A stretch of DNA of 64,000 nucleotides from Actimicrobium sp034313845 (lineage in GTDB: Bacteria > Pseudomonadota > Gammaproteobacteria > Burkholderiales > Burkholderiaceae_D), in the NCBI RefSeq assembly GCF_034313845.1, contig NZ_JAVIWN010000003.1; one strand, given 5' to 3'. Below, piece by piece: positions 8,364 to 17,803 of this stretch. The notes beneath the pieces are model-generated. The model did no database searches. It was given only the letters and a program-made list of their open reading frames with translations, and was not told the origin of the DNA. A program made the position numbers and the translations under genes. Within the stretch, counting starts at the first letter, position 1; each line of letters starts with the position of its first letter.

Positions 8364-9515
8364 TCATTTGAGCAGGCTGGCCTTGCCGGCCGCCAGCGCG
8401 ACCACCAGCGTCAGTACGCCGATGAAGCCGAATGCTATTGCTAATCCTAATCCGTGGGCCAGGAAACCGATGATCGGTGGTCCGATCAGCCCGCCGCTGT
8501 ACCCCATCGTGGCGACGGCCGCCAGCGCCGTCGGCCCTTCCTTGCCGGCAGCGCTGAAGATGAATGGAAATACGGCCGCGACGCCCGCACCGATCAATGC
8601 GAAGCCGATGAAAGCGATGCCGGTCTGCGACGTGGTGATGACAACGAGCACGCCAGCGCTGGCGATCAGGGCACCGACCACCAGTACCGGGCGTGCGCTG
8701 TGACGGTCCTTGAGACGGTCACCGATCAGCCGCGCCAGCAGCATCATGCCGGCAAAGACCGCATAGCCGAGCGGCGCGATACCGGGCGCGGCACCAAGGT
8801 GATCGATCAGATAGATGCCGCTCCAGTCACCGATCGAGCCTTCGATCATGGCACCGCAAAAGGCGATCATGCCGAGCGCTACCAGCGCGCCATGCGGCAG
8901 CGCGAATTGCTGGCGCGGTGCGGCCGGATCGATCTGGTCGGTCGGCAGGGCCAGGTAACTCAGCCACAACGGTAGCAAAAAAACTGCCGAGAGCAGACAG
9001 AAATGCCACAACGGCGTCACCTGCAAGCCGGCCATGGCGCTGCCCAGCAAGGCACCGCTGAATGTGCCGAGACAAAACCACGCGTGCAGCATCGACATGA
9101 TCGAGCGTCCCGCGACCCGTTCGACTTCCGCGCCGATGGCATTGATGGCGACATCGAAGCAGCTGGCGGCCGACCCCATGACGAACATGGCCAGCATCAG
9201 CCATCCCATCTGCGGTGCCAGTGCCAGGCAGGGCAGCGCGATCAGCAAGGCGATGCCGGACCAGAGCGCGGCATGGCGTGCACCGTGGCGCGCCAGCAGC
9301 CAGGCTGCCAGCGGAAACGACAGGACCGCGCCCACGCCGCTGCACAACAGGACCAGCCCGAGTTCGGCGGCGCCGAGCTGCAGCGCATCGCGCAATGGCG
9401 GAATACGCGCTGCCCAGGTGGCGAAGACAGCACCGAGCAGGATGAACAGGATGGGCAGAGCGACGCGGGCAGGCAGCAATGAGGGTTGCAACGGGAGTGA
9501 TGCGGAGGATTCCAT
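8364..9515 (-). CDS. Major facilitator superfamily transporter
   Basis: An inner-membrane secondary transporter of about 383 residues with roughly 12 hydrophobic segments and the MFS Asp/Arg loop features (for example ARLIGDRLKDRHSARP near the middle). I chose the ATG at 9515 because the ten residues gained by starting at 9545 are not family-like; neither start has a strong ribosome binding site. The sequence resembles the sugar/drug-type MFS permeases with a short cytoplasmic N-terminus. It is the first gene of a two-gene unit with the PhyH oxygenase. Substrate cannot be deduced. Confidence 0.82.
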   Translation of the reverse strand: MESSASLPLQPSLLPARVALPILFILLGAVFATWAARIPPLRDALQLGAAELGLVLLCSGVGAVLSFPLAAWLLARHGARHAALWSGIALLIALPCLALAPQMGWLMLAMFVMGSAASCFDVAINAIGAEVERVAGRSIMSMLHAWFCLGTFSGALLGSAMAGLQVTPLWHFCLLSAVFLLPLWLSYLALPTDQIDPAAPRQQFALPHGALVALGMIAFCGAMIEGSIGDWSGIYLIDHLGAAPGIAPLGYAVFAGMMLLARLIGDRLKDRHSARPVLVVGALIASAGVLVVITTSQTGIAFIGFALIGAGVAAVFPFIFSAAGKEGPTALAAVATMGYSGGLIGPPIIGFLAHGLGLAIAFGFIGVLTLVVALAAGKASLLK

Positions 9516-9602
9516 GACGTGGCTAGAAACGATGACGACCTGCATTATGCAACAGCGTCGTCATGCCACCTTGCTGGCTTGCTGAATCAGTGCGGTGATG
9601 CC

Positions 9603-10376
9603 TCAGTCGAATCGGATGTCAGTGCGACGACGGCGCGCCGCAAAGCACAGCAAACCGAGACCGCAAACCATCATTGCCCAGGTTTCGTTTTCGGGCACGG
9701 CCGGGATGGCCGCGACGGTCGAGACAGTCATGCCGGCGAGGTAGAACTGATCACCTTTGTTCTTCGTATTGTCAAAGGCGAACGTGAATTCGGTGCCGGT
9801 GTATTGCTGAGTGCCGAGCTTGGGCGTGCCTGCCAGCTTTAGCGGGGTGCCGTTTAGCAGGAAGTAGGAGTGGTCTTCGAAATTGGTGGTGTTGTGGCCG
9901 TCCGAGCGCAGCGAAATACCGCTGAGCGTGACTGCTTTCGAAAAAGTCAGTTTCAGCGTTTCACCGGCGGTGATATTGTCGTCGCTGGTGTCGCCCTTCT
10001 TGTGATAGACGCCCAGGCCGGCACCGATCTTGTTTTGTGCGCTGTAGCCGTTCTCGTGATCCTGGACCACTGTCGCGGCGGTGCCGAGTACGCCATTGGT
10101 GAAGCTTTTGTTGTAATAACCGGTGGCGGTGGCGGTGATGCCATTGACGGTGTATTTCAGGTCGCCACCGAGCTTGCTGCTGTGATCGATGTTCGAGCTG
10201 CACAGGTCACCGCCGGTGCAGGTCCAGTACCCGACACCGAGAGTTTCGGACGGGAGGAAACTGCCTGCACTGCCGTTGGCCTTGAGATTGGAAAAGTCAT
10301 AGGTGGCGGTCGTCGCCGAAGCGAAGGCCGTGGCGGAGACTAGCGCCAGAAGCACAATAAATTGAGCTGTTTTCAT
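9603..10376 (-). CDS. Exported protein with variant PEP-CTERM sorting signal
   Basis: A 257-residue secreted protein. ATG 10376 starts a classic signal peptide (KTAQFIVLLALVSATAFA). The mature part is Gly/Ser/Thr/Asn-rich, predicted beta-sandwich, with a cysteine pair in CTGGDLC. The C-terminus shows VPENETWAMM, a hydrophobic stretch (VCGLGLLCFAA) and an RRRR cluster: the tripartite PEP-CTERM layout in which PEN replaces PEP. Such proteins are processed by exosortase (EpsH family) and end up in biofilm matrix or at the surface. No exosortase gene is in this window. The longer frame starting at 10502 adds an unlikely N-terminus and is rejected. Confidence 0.82.
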   Translation of the reverse strand: MKTAQFIVLLALVSATAFASATTATYDFSNLKANGSAGSFLPSETLGVGYWTCTGGDLCSSNIDHSSKLGGDLKYTVNGITATATGYYNKSFTNGVLGTAATVVQDHENGYSAQNKIGAGLGVYHKKGDTSDDNITAGETLKLTFSKAVTLSGISLRSDGHNTTNFEDHSYFLLNGTPLKLAGTPKLGTQQYTGTEFTFAFDNTKNKGDQFYLAGMTVSTVAAIPAVPENETWAMMVCGLGLLCFAARRRRTDIRFD

Positions 10377-10574
10377 GATGTTCGCTTTCGGTATAGGCGC
10401 AAGAGAGTTTGAGCGCGTGATCCGTGAGCGGGCGATCAGGCTGACAAACTGTATCGGTGATCGGGCAAAATTGCCTGATCGACCATGTTGTGGATAATAC
10501 AACTACAGCAGAAAATCACCACGCAAATATGGATTATTTAACAATGGTTCATACATTGGGCGGAACGGTGCTGT

Positions 10575-11441
10575 TTATAGTGCCGTACCGCAATCCTTAC
10601 AGAACTGCGCGTCGGTTTGATGGCCATCACTCCGGCAGGTGGCGCAGCGGCGTGGCAGGGGCCGTGTTGAAAAATGCTGGGCAGTCAGTTCCGAGCTGAT
10701 GATCCCGGTTGGTACCGCCAGGATGCCCCAGCCCAGCAGCATCATCACCGAGGCCAGCGCACGGCCGGCATCGGTTTTTGGCGTGATATCGCCAAAGCCG
10801 ACGGTGGTTACCGTCGAGATCGCCCAGTAGACCGACGTCGGGATGCTGGTAAAACCGTTTTCTGCACCTTCGATGACGTACATCGCGGTACCCATCAGTA
10901 TGACGATCATCAGGACGCAGGTCAGGAAGATCAGGATTTTGCGTCGGCTGGCTCTTAATGCCTGGCCGAGCAGCTGGTATTCCCTGATGTAAGCGACCAG
11001 CTTGAGGATGCGAAAAATACGTAGGAGACGCAGGATGCGGATATCGAGAAAAGCATGCGCGCCCGGAAAAAACAGCGCCAGAAAAGACGGCACGACCGAC
11101 AGCAGATCGATGATGCCAAAAAAGCTGTGCGCATAGCGCACCGGACGCCGCACGCAGGACAGCCGGGCCAGATATTCGAGCAAGAACACCAGCGTGAAAA
11201 ACCATTCGAGGATATTGAGCACGGTGCCGTAGCGCTCGGTCATGACGGCGACGCTGTCGAGTGCCACCACGCCGATGCTCAGCACGATGGCACCGAGCAG
11301 CAGCAGATCGAAACGCTTGCCGGCAACCGTGTCGGATTCAAAGATGATGGTGTAGAGACGCCGCCGCCAGCCTGCTTCGGGAATGCCGAAGTCGAGCGCC
11401 TGCGGCATCCGCCCGGCGGTTATTTTTGCTGCTTTGGACAT
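10575..11441 (-). CDS. Voltage-gated potassium channel-like protein with C-terminal zinc ribbon
   Basis: Predicted inner-membrane K+ channel of 288 residues. Six transmembrane segments are visible, including an S4-like helix rich in regularly spaced Arg (ILRLLRIFRILK), and the pore loop has the K+ selectivity signature TTVGFGD. After S6 (LLGWGILAVPTGII) a short tail carries two Cys pairs, CATC and CKDC, that look like a zinc ribbon. Start at ATG 11441 is preferred: the longer frame from 11507 would run through a terminator-like hairpin. It lies downstream of ettA on the same strand. Function in membrane potential or K+ flux is family inference. Confidence 0.85.
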   Translation of the reverse strand: MSKAAKITAGRMPQALDFGIPEAGWRRRLYTIIFESDTVAGKRFDLLLLGAIVLSIGVVALDSVAVMTERYGTVLNILEWFFTLVFLLEYLARLSCVRRPVRYAHSFFGIIDLLSVVPSFLALFFPGAHAFLDIRILRLLRIFRILKLVAYIREYQLLGQALRASRRKILIFLTCVLMIVILMGTAMYVIEGAENGFTSIPTSVYWAISTVTTVGFGDITPKTDAGRALASVMMLLGWGILAVPTGIISSELTAQHFSTRPLPRRCATCRSDGHQTDAQFCKDCGTAL

Positions 11442-11476
11442 GGGGAAGTGGACTTTCGGGAAACGGGAAAATGCCG

Positions 11477-11507
11477 GTGGCCAGCCCGGACGATCCGGGT
11501 TGGCCAC
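11477..11507 (-). terminator. Terminator-like hairpin downstream of ettA
   Basis: A 14-bp stem with one G-T wobble: GTGGCCAGCCCGGA (11477-11490) pairs with the segment 11494-11507 across a 3-nt loop. It begins 10 bp after the ettA stop codon in the direction of transcription and is followed on that strand by a short T run (CATTTTCC). It probably ends most ettA transcripts, with the channel gene having its own start. Confidence 0.65.
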
Positions 11508-11516
11508 GCAGCGGTA

Positions 11517-13184
11517 TTACGTGGTCAGCGGCTTGTAGCGGATGCGTTTCGGCTTGGCACCTTCTTCGCCGAGGCGCTTGCGCTTGTCGGCTTCGTATTC
11601 CTGATAATTGCCATCGAAGAACGCGACTTGCGAATTGCCTTCAAAGGCCAGGATGTGCGTGGCGATACGGTCCAGGAACCAGCGATCATGCGAGATCACC
11701 ATGACGCTGCCGGCGAATTCGAGCAGTGCGTCTTCGAGCGCACGCAGGGTTTCGACGTCGAGATCGTTGGACGGTTCATCGAGCAGCAGCACGTTGCCGC
11801 CCTTGAGCAACGTCTTGGCCAGATGCAACCGGCCACGTTCGCCACCGGACAAGGTGCCGATCATTTTTTGCTGGTCGCCGCCCTTGAAGTTGAAGCGTCC
11901 CAGATAGGCCCGCGACGGCATTTCAAAGCGACCGACGGTGAGGATGTCGGCACCGCCGGTGACATCTTCAAACACGGTCTTGTTGTCCGACAGTGAATCG
12001 CGTGACTGGTCGACCATTGAGATACGCGCGGTCTGGCCGATCGCCACGTCGCCGCTGTCGGGTTTTTCCAGGCCCATGATCATCTTGAACAGCGTGGATT
12101 TACCGGCCCCGTTCGGACCGATGATGCCGACAATCGCACCGGCCGGAATGGTGAAGCTGAGGTCATCAATGAGCAGGCGGTCGCCAAAGGCCTTGGTGAC
12201 GTGCTTGAATTCGATGACGTCGTTGCCGAGGCGCTCGGCCACCGGTATGAAAATCTCGCTGGTCTCGTTGCGCTTCTGGTATTCGTGCTCGGACAATTCG
12301 TTGAAGCGTGCCAGGCGGGCCTTGCTCTTGGCTTGCCGGCCTTTCGGATTTTGCCGGACCCATTCGAGTTCCTGGTTCATCGTTTTCTGGCGCGATGATT
12401 CGGTGGCTTCTTCCTGTTTCAGACGGTTGGTTTTCTGTTCCAGCCAGGAGCTGTAATTACCTTTCCACGGAATGCCGTGGCCACGATCGAGTTCGAGAAT
12501 CCATTCGGCGGCATTGTCGAGGAAGTAGCGATCATGGGTGATGGCGACGACGGTGCCAGGAAAGCGCTGCAGGAATTGTTCGAGCCAGTCGACCGATTCG
12601 GCATCCAGATGGTTGGTCGGTTCATCGAGCAGCAGCATGTCGGGTTTCGACAGCAGCAAGCGACACAGCGCGACGCGGCGTTTTTCCCCCCCCGACAGCA
12701 CGCCGATTTTGGCGTCCCATGGTGGCAGGCGCAAGGCATCGGCAGCCATCTCCAGTTGCTGTTCGGGATTGTCGCCGGCCGAGGTCGAGATGATCGCTTC
12801 AAGCCGGCCCTGTTCGGCGGCGAGCGCATCAAAGTCGGCGTCTTCATCGGCATACGCGGCATAGACGGCATCGAGCTTGGCCTTGGCTTCAAAGACTTCG
12901 CCGAGGCCGCTTTCGACGGCCTGGCGCACAGTTTGTTCGGGGTCGAGCAACGGCTCTTGCGGCAGGTAGCCGATGTTCAGGCCCGGCATGGGCACCGCAT
13001 CACCGATGATGTCCTTGTCGATGCCGGCCATGATTTTGAGTAGCGTCGATTTGCCTGAACCATTCAGGCCGAGCACACCGATCTTGGCACCCGGAAAAAA
13101 GGACAGCGAAATATCTTTCAGGATCTGGCGCTTCGGCGGGACGATTTTGCCCACCTTGTTCATCGTGTAGACGTAATTGGCCAT
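11517..13184 (-). CDS. ettA: Energy-dependent translational throttle protein EttA (ABC-F ATPase)
   Basis: Soluble ABC-F protein that binds the ribosomal E site and couples translation to the ATP/ADP ratio. Its 555 residues are the standard EttA length. Two nucleotide-binding domains are present: Walker A GLNGSGKST with signature LSGGEKRRV in the first, and GPNGAGKST with LSGGERGRL in the second. Both have the EQ-type Walker B context LLLDEP. The ABC-F linker (about residues 245-320, with RFNELSEHEYQKRNE) lies between them. The N-terminus YVYTMNKVGKIVPPKRQIL is diagnostic of EttA. It is divergent from the two-component genes across about 207 bp. Confidence 0.96.
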   Translation of the reverse strand: MANYVYTMNKVGKIVPPKRQILKDISLSFFPGAKIGVLGLNGSGKSTLLKIMAGIDKDIIGDAVPMPGLNIGYLPQEPLLDPEQTVRQAVESGLGEVFEAKAKLDAVYAAYADEDADFDALAAEQGRLEAIISTSAGDNPEQQLEMAADALRLPPWDAKIGVLSGGEKRRVALCRLLLSKPDMLLLDEPTNHLDAESVDWLEQFLQRFPGTVVAITHDRYFLDNAAEWILELDRGHGIPWKGNYSSWLEQKTNRLKQEEATESSRQKTMNQELEWVRQNPKGRQAKSKARLARFNELSEHEYQKRNETSEIFIPVAERLGNDVIEFKHVTKAFGDRLLIDDLSFTIPAGAIVGIIGPNGAGKSTLFKMIMGLEKPDSGDVAIGQTARISMVDQSRDSLSDNKTVFEDVTGGADILTVGRFEMPSRAYLGRFNFKGGDQQKMIGTLSGGERGRLHLAKTLLKGGNVLLLDEPSNDLDVETLRALEDALLEFAGSVMVISHDRWFLDRIATHILAFEGNSQVAFFDGNYQEYEADKRKRLGEEGAKPKRIRYKPLTT

Positions 13185-13391
13185 AGTTGGTCTCAGTTGG
13201 AATGGATAGGAAGGAATCAGGATACCCGATGGGGCGAGGGCGGGCTAGCGCAGGTAGGCGAGCCGCTCTTTCTTCGCTCTTTCTCTGCTCTTTCTGATTT
13301 CTTTGTAACGCACTATGTCCCACGATCGCCGTGCCACCCGGCGCTACAAATTCCGCTGTCCGATCGGTGCCGGGTTGGTGATAATCAGCGC

Positions 13392-14120
13392 ATGGAAAAT
13401 CCGACACAAATTCTCGTCGTCGACGACGACCGCGACATCCGCACGCTGCTGGCCGATTACCTCGATGGCAATGGCTTTCGCACTTTTACTGCCAGCAACG
13501 GTGCCGAGATGCGCAAGATGCTCGATACCGCCCGCATCGACCTGGTTGTCCTCGATCTGACCTTGCCGGGCGAAGATGGTCTGACGCTGTGCCGCAATCT
13601 GCGGGCGCAATCGAGCCTGCCAGTGATCATGCTGACGGCGCGTGGCGAACCGCTGGACCGCATCCTCGGTCTGGAAATGGGTGCCGATGATTACCTCGCC
13701 AAGCCGTTCGAGCCGCGTGAACTGTTCGCACGCATTCGCAGCGTGCTGCGCCGGACCAATGCGCTGCCACCCAACATGGCCTTGAGCGAAGCGCACAGCA
13801 TGCTGTTCGATACCTGGCGACTCGACCTGATGGCGCGTCATCTGGTGATGGAAGATGGCACCGTGGTGGCGCTGTCGGGTGCCGAGTTCAGGTTGCTCAA
13901 GGTATTTCTGGAGCATCCGAACCGGGTACTTAATCGCGACCAGTTGCTTGAACTGACCCGTGGTCGCGATGCTGATCCGTTTGACCGCTCGGTCGATATC
14001 CAGATCAGCCGCTTGCGGCAAAAACTCGGTGATGATGCCCGCACGCCGCGCATCATCAAGACCGTACGCAACGAGGGCTATGTCTTGTCGGCGACGGTGT
14101 CGATCGAGAGCCGGCATTGA
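13392..14120 (+). CDS. OmpR-family response regulator
   Basis: DNA-binding response regulator of 242 residues. The receiver domain has the acidic pocket in VVDDDRD, the phosphoacceptor Asp in VVLDLTLPGEDG, Thr in MLTARGE and Lys in LAKPFEP. The C-terminal winged helix (about residues 140-235) ends with the characteristic RLRQKLGDD...IKTVRNEGYVL. ATG 13392 is chosen because MENPTQILVV is the normal N-terminus; the frame is open far upstream but those residues are not receiver-like. The stop codon overlaps the TTG start of the sensor kinase by 4 bp, so the pair is translationally coupled. It resembles OmpR of the EnvZ/OmpR type, but its target genes are unknown. Confidence 0.93.
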   Translation: MENPTQILVVDDDRDIRTLLADYLDGNGFRTFTASNGAEMRKMLDTARIDLVVLDLTLPGEDGLTLCRNLRAQSSLPVIMLTARGEPLDRILGLEMGADDYLAKPFEPRELFARIRSVLRRTNALPPNMALSEAHSMLFDTWRLDLMARHLVMEDGTVVALSGAEFRLLKVFLEHPNRVLNRDQLLELTRGRDADPFDRSVDIQISRLRQKLGDDARTPRIIKTVRNEGYVLSATVSIESRH

Positions 14121-15496
14121 AAAATTTCCTGGGCTCGATTGCCAACCGGGTCTTCGTGATCCTGCTGGCCGGGATTCTGGTGGCGACTGGCGTGACGGCA
14201 TTACTGGCCCAGCGTGAGCGCGATGGGGCAATGAACCAGATGCGTCTCAATCACAGTGCCGAGCGGGTGGTCCAGCTGGTGGTGGCGCTCGATCAGGCGG
14301 CACCGGAGGTGCGTCCGGTGATCCTCCAGACCGCGGCCAATTTCGGGGTTGCTGCCGGCATGGTTGACGACCTTGAAGCGCTAGGCGGCAGCGAAGGCGC
14401 GCTGGTCGATTTGCTCAAGTCGCGCCTCGGTGCGCAGCGTCAGATCATGTTGAAGCAGCAGACCGGTTGCCAGCCACGACTGGCGCGCCTGCCGCGTTTC
14501 GAGCGCGCCAATCCGGGTGACTGTCAGGTCGTGCTGATCGGTCTGAGCGATGGCCATTTGCTGCGCGTGCAACTGCATCCGGGTGGCGCGACGGGGGCCG
14601 GCAAGGAAAAGCCACCAATCGGTTTGCCGAGCGCCTATCTGGCGCTGTTCCTGGCGCTCATCGGCTTGCTGGCCTGGCTGGTGGCACGCATGACGGCGCG
14701 TCCGATCCGCCAGCTTGCGCAGGCCGCCGGCGCGCTCGGCAGCGACCTCGACCGGGCCCCCTTGCCGGAAACTGGTCCGACCGAAATCCGTCAGGCTGCC
14801 AGTGCTTTCAACGCGATGCAGGCGCGGATTCGGCGTCAGGTCCAGCACCGCACGCATATGCTGGCGGCGATCACGCACGACTTGCAAACACCACTGACGC
14901 GCTTGCGCTTGCGCCTCGAAAAAGTCGGTGACGACGAACTGCGCACCAAGCTCATCGATGACCTCGGCGTGATGCAGTCGATGGTGCGCGAAGGGCTGGA
15001 GCTGGCGCGCAGCATGGATTCGCAGGAGCTGCTGCAACGTCTCGACCTCGACTCGCTGATCGATAGCGTGTGTGCCGACGCCACCGATGCGGGCCAGGAT
15101 GTCGAGTTGTCCGGTCCGTCCGGTGTGCGGCTGATGGCGCAGCCGAATGCGTTGCGGCGCTGCCTGACCAACCTGCTCGACAACGCCATCAAGTACGGAC
15201 GGCTGGCGCGGGTCACGGTCGTGCGCGAGTCGGAGCGGGTCGTGATCCGTATTCGGGACGCCGGACCGGGCTTGCCGCCGGATCAGCTCGAAGCCGTGTT
15301 TGATCCGTTCTTTCGGCTAGAGACGTCGCGTTCGCGCGACACCGGCGGCACCGGGCTGGGATTGACGATCGCCCGCAATATCGCCGAAGCCCACGGCGGC
15401 ACGCTGCATCTCCACAATCTGGCAGAAGGCGGGCTGGAGGCGGTGCTGGCCTTGCCTGCGCGGCAGGTCACTGGCACACGCACACGCAGCGCCTGA
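14117..15496 (+). CDS. EnvZ-like sensor histidine kinase
   Basis: Inner-membrane sensor of 459 residues and partner of the preceding regulator. Transmembrane helix 1 is near residues 10-32, a periplasmic domain follows (about 33-170) with a Cys pair (residues in TGCQP and GDCQV), then transmembrane helix 2 (about 172-195), HAMP, the HisKA H-box AAITHDLQTPLTRL, and an ATPase domain with N box NLLDNAIKYG, DAGPGLP and GTGLGLT. The start is TTG overlapping the regulator stop (TTGA). The Cys pair in the sensory domain could form a disulfide; the signal is unknown. Family assignment is secure; the exact EnvZ role is not. Confidence 0.9.
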   Translation: MKNFLGSIANRVFVILLAGILVATGVTALLAQRERDGAMNQMRLNHSAERVVQLVVALDQAAPEVRPVILQTAANFGVAAGMVDDLEALGGSEGALVDLLKSRLGAQRQIMLKQQTGCQPRLARLPRFERANPGDCQVVLIGLSDGHLLRVQLHPGGATGAGKEKPPIGLPSAYLALFLALIGLLAWLVARMTARPIRQLAQAAGALGSDLDRAPLPETGPTEIRQAASAFNAMQARIRRQVQHRTHMLAAITHDLQTPLTRLRLRLEKVGDDELRTKLIDDLGVMQSMVREGLELARSMDSQELLQRLDLDSLIDSVCADATDAGQDVELSGPSGVRLMAQPNALRRCLTNLLDNAIKYGRLARVTVVRESERVVIRIRDAGPGLPPDQLEAVFDPFFRLETSRSRDTGGTGLGLTIARNIAEAHGGTLHLHNLAEGGLEAVLALPARQVTGTRTRSA

Positions 15497-15538
15497 GTCG
15501 GTCTCCTCGGATGAGGCGCGCGCGGGCTGCTGGCGTGG

Positions 15539-16609
15539 CTAGTTATCGAAAAAGAATTCGACGTGGTCGTTGATGACTTCGGAATGTAATTGGCCACGCC
15601 GGACCAGTTCGTCATAAAAGCAGACCTGGTTGCGCCCGTTCGACTTGCCGTAATACAGCGCCTGATCGGCATGGCCGAGGATCACCACCGGCGTGGAGCT
15701 ATTGATGCTGACAAAGCCGATGCTCACGGTGATGGTGCCGAGCTGCGGGAAATAATGTTCTTCGATGTTGGCGCGCAGCCGCTCGAACGCGCTGCTGGCA
15801 TCATTGAGCGATACCGAGCGCAGCAGGATGACGAATTCCTCACCACCGAAACGGAACACCAGGTCCTGGGTGCGAAATGACGAGCGCAACAGGTTAGCTA
15901 CCAGGATCAGGACTTCATCGCCGTACAGATGGCCGAACTGGTCATTGACCCGTTTGAAATGATCGATGTCGACCACCGCCAGCCACTGGCCCTCGACGTC
16001 GTTCGGATGGCGCCGGTCGACGTTCGGCAGCGCATGACTGTCCGGGACGGTTTGGCTGCTCGCCATGCGCGAAAATTTTTCGTCGAAGGTGCGGCGGTTG
16101 AGCAGACCCGTCAACGAATCGCGCTCGCTGTAATCGAGCAAATTCTGATAATTGCGGTAGACGCTCAGGATGCCTTCCATCACGTGCAGTGCAGCGGGAG
16201 CGACCGTGGTGGTGCCGGTAATTTGCAGGCAGGCGGTGGCGATATCGTTTTGCCAGATCGGTACCCACAGGATGGTTTCGCCATCGGAGCCGATTTCTTC
16301 GACCCGGCCACCCTGGTGCGCAATACACTCGAGCAATACCGGATAGTGCGTCAACGGCGTGTCATTGCGATGGTCGGCGGTGCTCTCGTCAATGGTCGTC
16401 ACTGTGCCGTTCGTGATCCAGGCGCGTGCTCGCACCAATGCCTCGTCACCGGTCCGAAAAATATCCATCATCCGCACCTGGCTGGCCCCGACCATCTCCT
16501 GCAATGCTGAAATGATCGCCACATCGAGCAGGTTATGGTCGCGCTGCCCGGTCAATTCAACCATGTGCCGCAACAGCGATTCCATCATCGTTGGCTGTGC
16601 GGGCGTCAC
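15539..16609 (-). CDS. GGDEF diguanylate cyclase with N-terminal GAF-like sensor
   Basis: Predicted to make cyclic-di-GMP from two GTP. The 356-residue protein has an N-terminal region of about 175 residues without membrane helices, resembling a GAF fold, and a GGDEF domain with the active-site variant RFGGEEF. An inhibitory I-site RTQD lies at the expected distance before it. DSLTGLLNRRTF marks the start of the catalytic domain and DIDHFKRVNDQFGH the metal/GTP site. It converges with the sensor kinase gene (42 bp between stops) and is divergent from the DUF3034 operon. All catalytic residues look intact. Confidence 0.9.
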   Translation of the reverse strand: MTPAQPTMMESLLRHMVELTGQRDHNLLDVAIISALQEMVGASQVRMMDIFRTGDEALVRARAWITNGTVTTIDESTADHRNDTPLTHYPVLLECIAHQGGRVEEIGSDGETILWVPIWQNDIATACLQITGTTTVAPAALHVMEGILSVYRNYQNLLDYSERDSLTGLLNRRTFDEKFSRMASSQTVPDSHALPNVDRRHPNDVEGQWLAVVDIDHFKRVNDQFGHLYGDEVLILVANLLRSSFRTQDLVFRFGGEEFVILLRSVSLNDASSAFERLRANIEEHYFPQLGTITVSIGFVSINSSTPVVILGHADQALYYGKSNGRNQVCFYDELVRRGQLHSEVINDHVEFFFDN

Positions 16610-16885
16610 GTCGGGACAATCGACGCGGATGCGAACACGGCGTCATGGCAAGGCAATGGAGTCATGGTGTGCAGCAAAGTGTGGTGTGGGCCAAATGGCA
16701 GCGGTCATTCTAGCTGAATCCTTGTGCCAGAAATCTCTCAAATCCCTGTGACTTTCGGTGGCGTGACCGATCGCCGTACCGACGCATCGGGCAGACGGGA
16801 TGGTTAAGATGCACCTTGCTCGTCGCAGCCAAAAAATGGGCATAATCATGGATGTTTCATCAAGGCAATATTTAGGGCGGAAAGC

Positions 16886-17803
16886 ATGAGAGTTCACGGA
16901 AAAAAAGTACGCCATCCAGGGTGTCATGTGCTGCTGGCCGCCACGCTGCTGGGCAGCACGGCGATCGCAGCGGCCGGTTCGCTGCTGCCTGATCAGGCCA
17001 GGTTGCTGGCGCTGGGCGGTGCCAGTCAGATCGAGGGGGCCGGTGGCGGTGGCCTGACGCCCTGGGCGCTCATTACCGGTTACGGTTCGCGCGATAGTTA
17101 TGGCGGCAATATTCATTACACCGGCGTGCGCACGCAGGATTACACGATCGATTCGACCGGCGTGGCGTTCGGTTTTGCTGACCGCGTTGAAATCTCGCTG
17201 GCCAGCCAGAAGCTGCAAGGCAGCCGGGCACCGCTGGCGCAATTGGCGATCACGCAGGAGATTGTCGGTCTCAAGGTCAGGCTTGCTGGCGATGCACTGG
17301 TGGATCAGGACCGGCTGATGCCGCAGATTGCGCTGGGTATTCAGTACAAGCGCAACCGGGGCGTGCGCGGCCTCGATGCGCTCGGCGTCACCAGCGTGAC
17401 GCAACTCGGCGCGCGCAGCGATCACGGTATCGACTACACGCTGTCGGCAACCAAGCTGATGCTCGATCAGAGCCTGCTGCTCAACGCGACCGCGCGTGCG
17501 ACCAAGGCCAATCAGTTCGGCTTGCTCGGTTTCGGCGGCGACCTGCATGACCGCTACCAGCCGATGCTCGAAACCTCCGTGGCCTACCTGATCAACCGAC
17601 AGCTGGTAACCGGTGTCGAATACCGGATGAAGCCGCGTAACCTGTCGGTGGATCACGAAAAAGGCGCGGCCGATGTGTTTGTCGGCTATTTTCTGAACCG
17701 GAATTTTTCCGTACTGCTAGGCTGGGTGACGCTCGGTGATGTCACTATCTTCAATCCGCGCCGCCAGAACGGCGCTTATCTGTCTTTGCAAGGAGGTTTC
17801 TGA
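16886..17803 (+). CDS. DUF3034 family exported protein, probable outer-membrane barrel
   Basis: A 305-residue protein with an N-terminal signal sequence (hydrophobic core VLLAATLLGSTAIAAA). The mature part alternates polar and hydrophobic residues (for example GVAFGFADRVEISLASQ) and ends NGAYLSLQGGF, with a terminal Phe typical of outer-membrane beta-barrels. It matches my memory of the uncharacterised DUF3034 family. A strong AAGGAGG sits within its last codons and serves the next gene, whose ATG overlaps its stop (TGATG). The tight coupling to an exported truncated hemoglobin suggests a shared envelope function, possibly in handling a gas or small ligand, which is inference. Confidence 0.8.
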   Translation: MRVHGKKVRHPGCHVLLAATLLGSTAIAAAGSLLPDQARLLALGGASQIEGAGGGGLTPWALITGYGSRDSYGGNIHYTGVRTQDYTIDSTGVAFGFADRVEISLASQKLQGSRAPLAQLAITQEIVGLKVRLAGDALVDQDRLMPQIALGIQYKRNRGVRGLDALGVTSVTQLGARSDHGIDYTLSATKLMLDQSLLLNATARATKANQFGLLGFGGDLHDRYQPMLETSVAYLINRQLVTGVEYRMKPRNLSVDHEKGAADVFVGYFLNRNFSVLLGWVTLGDVTIFNPRRQNGAYLSLQGGF

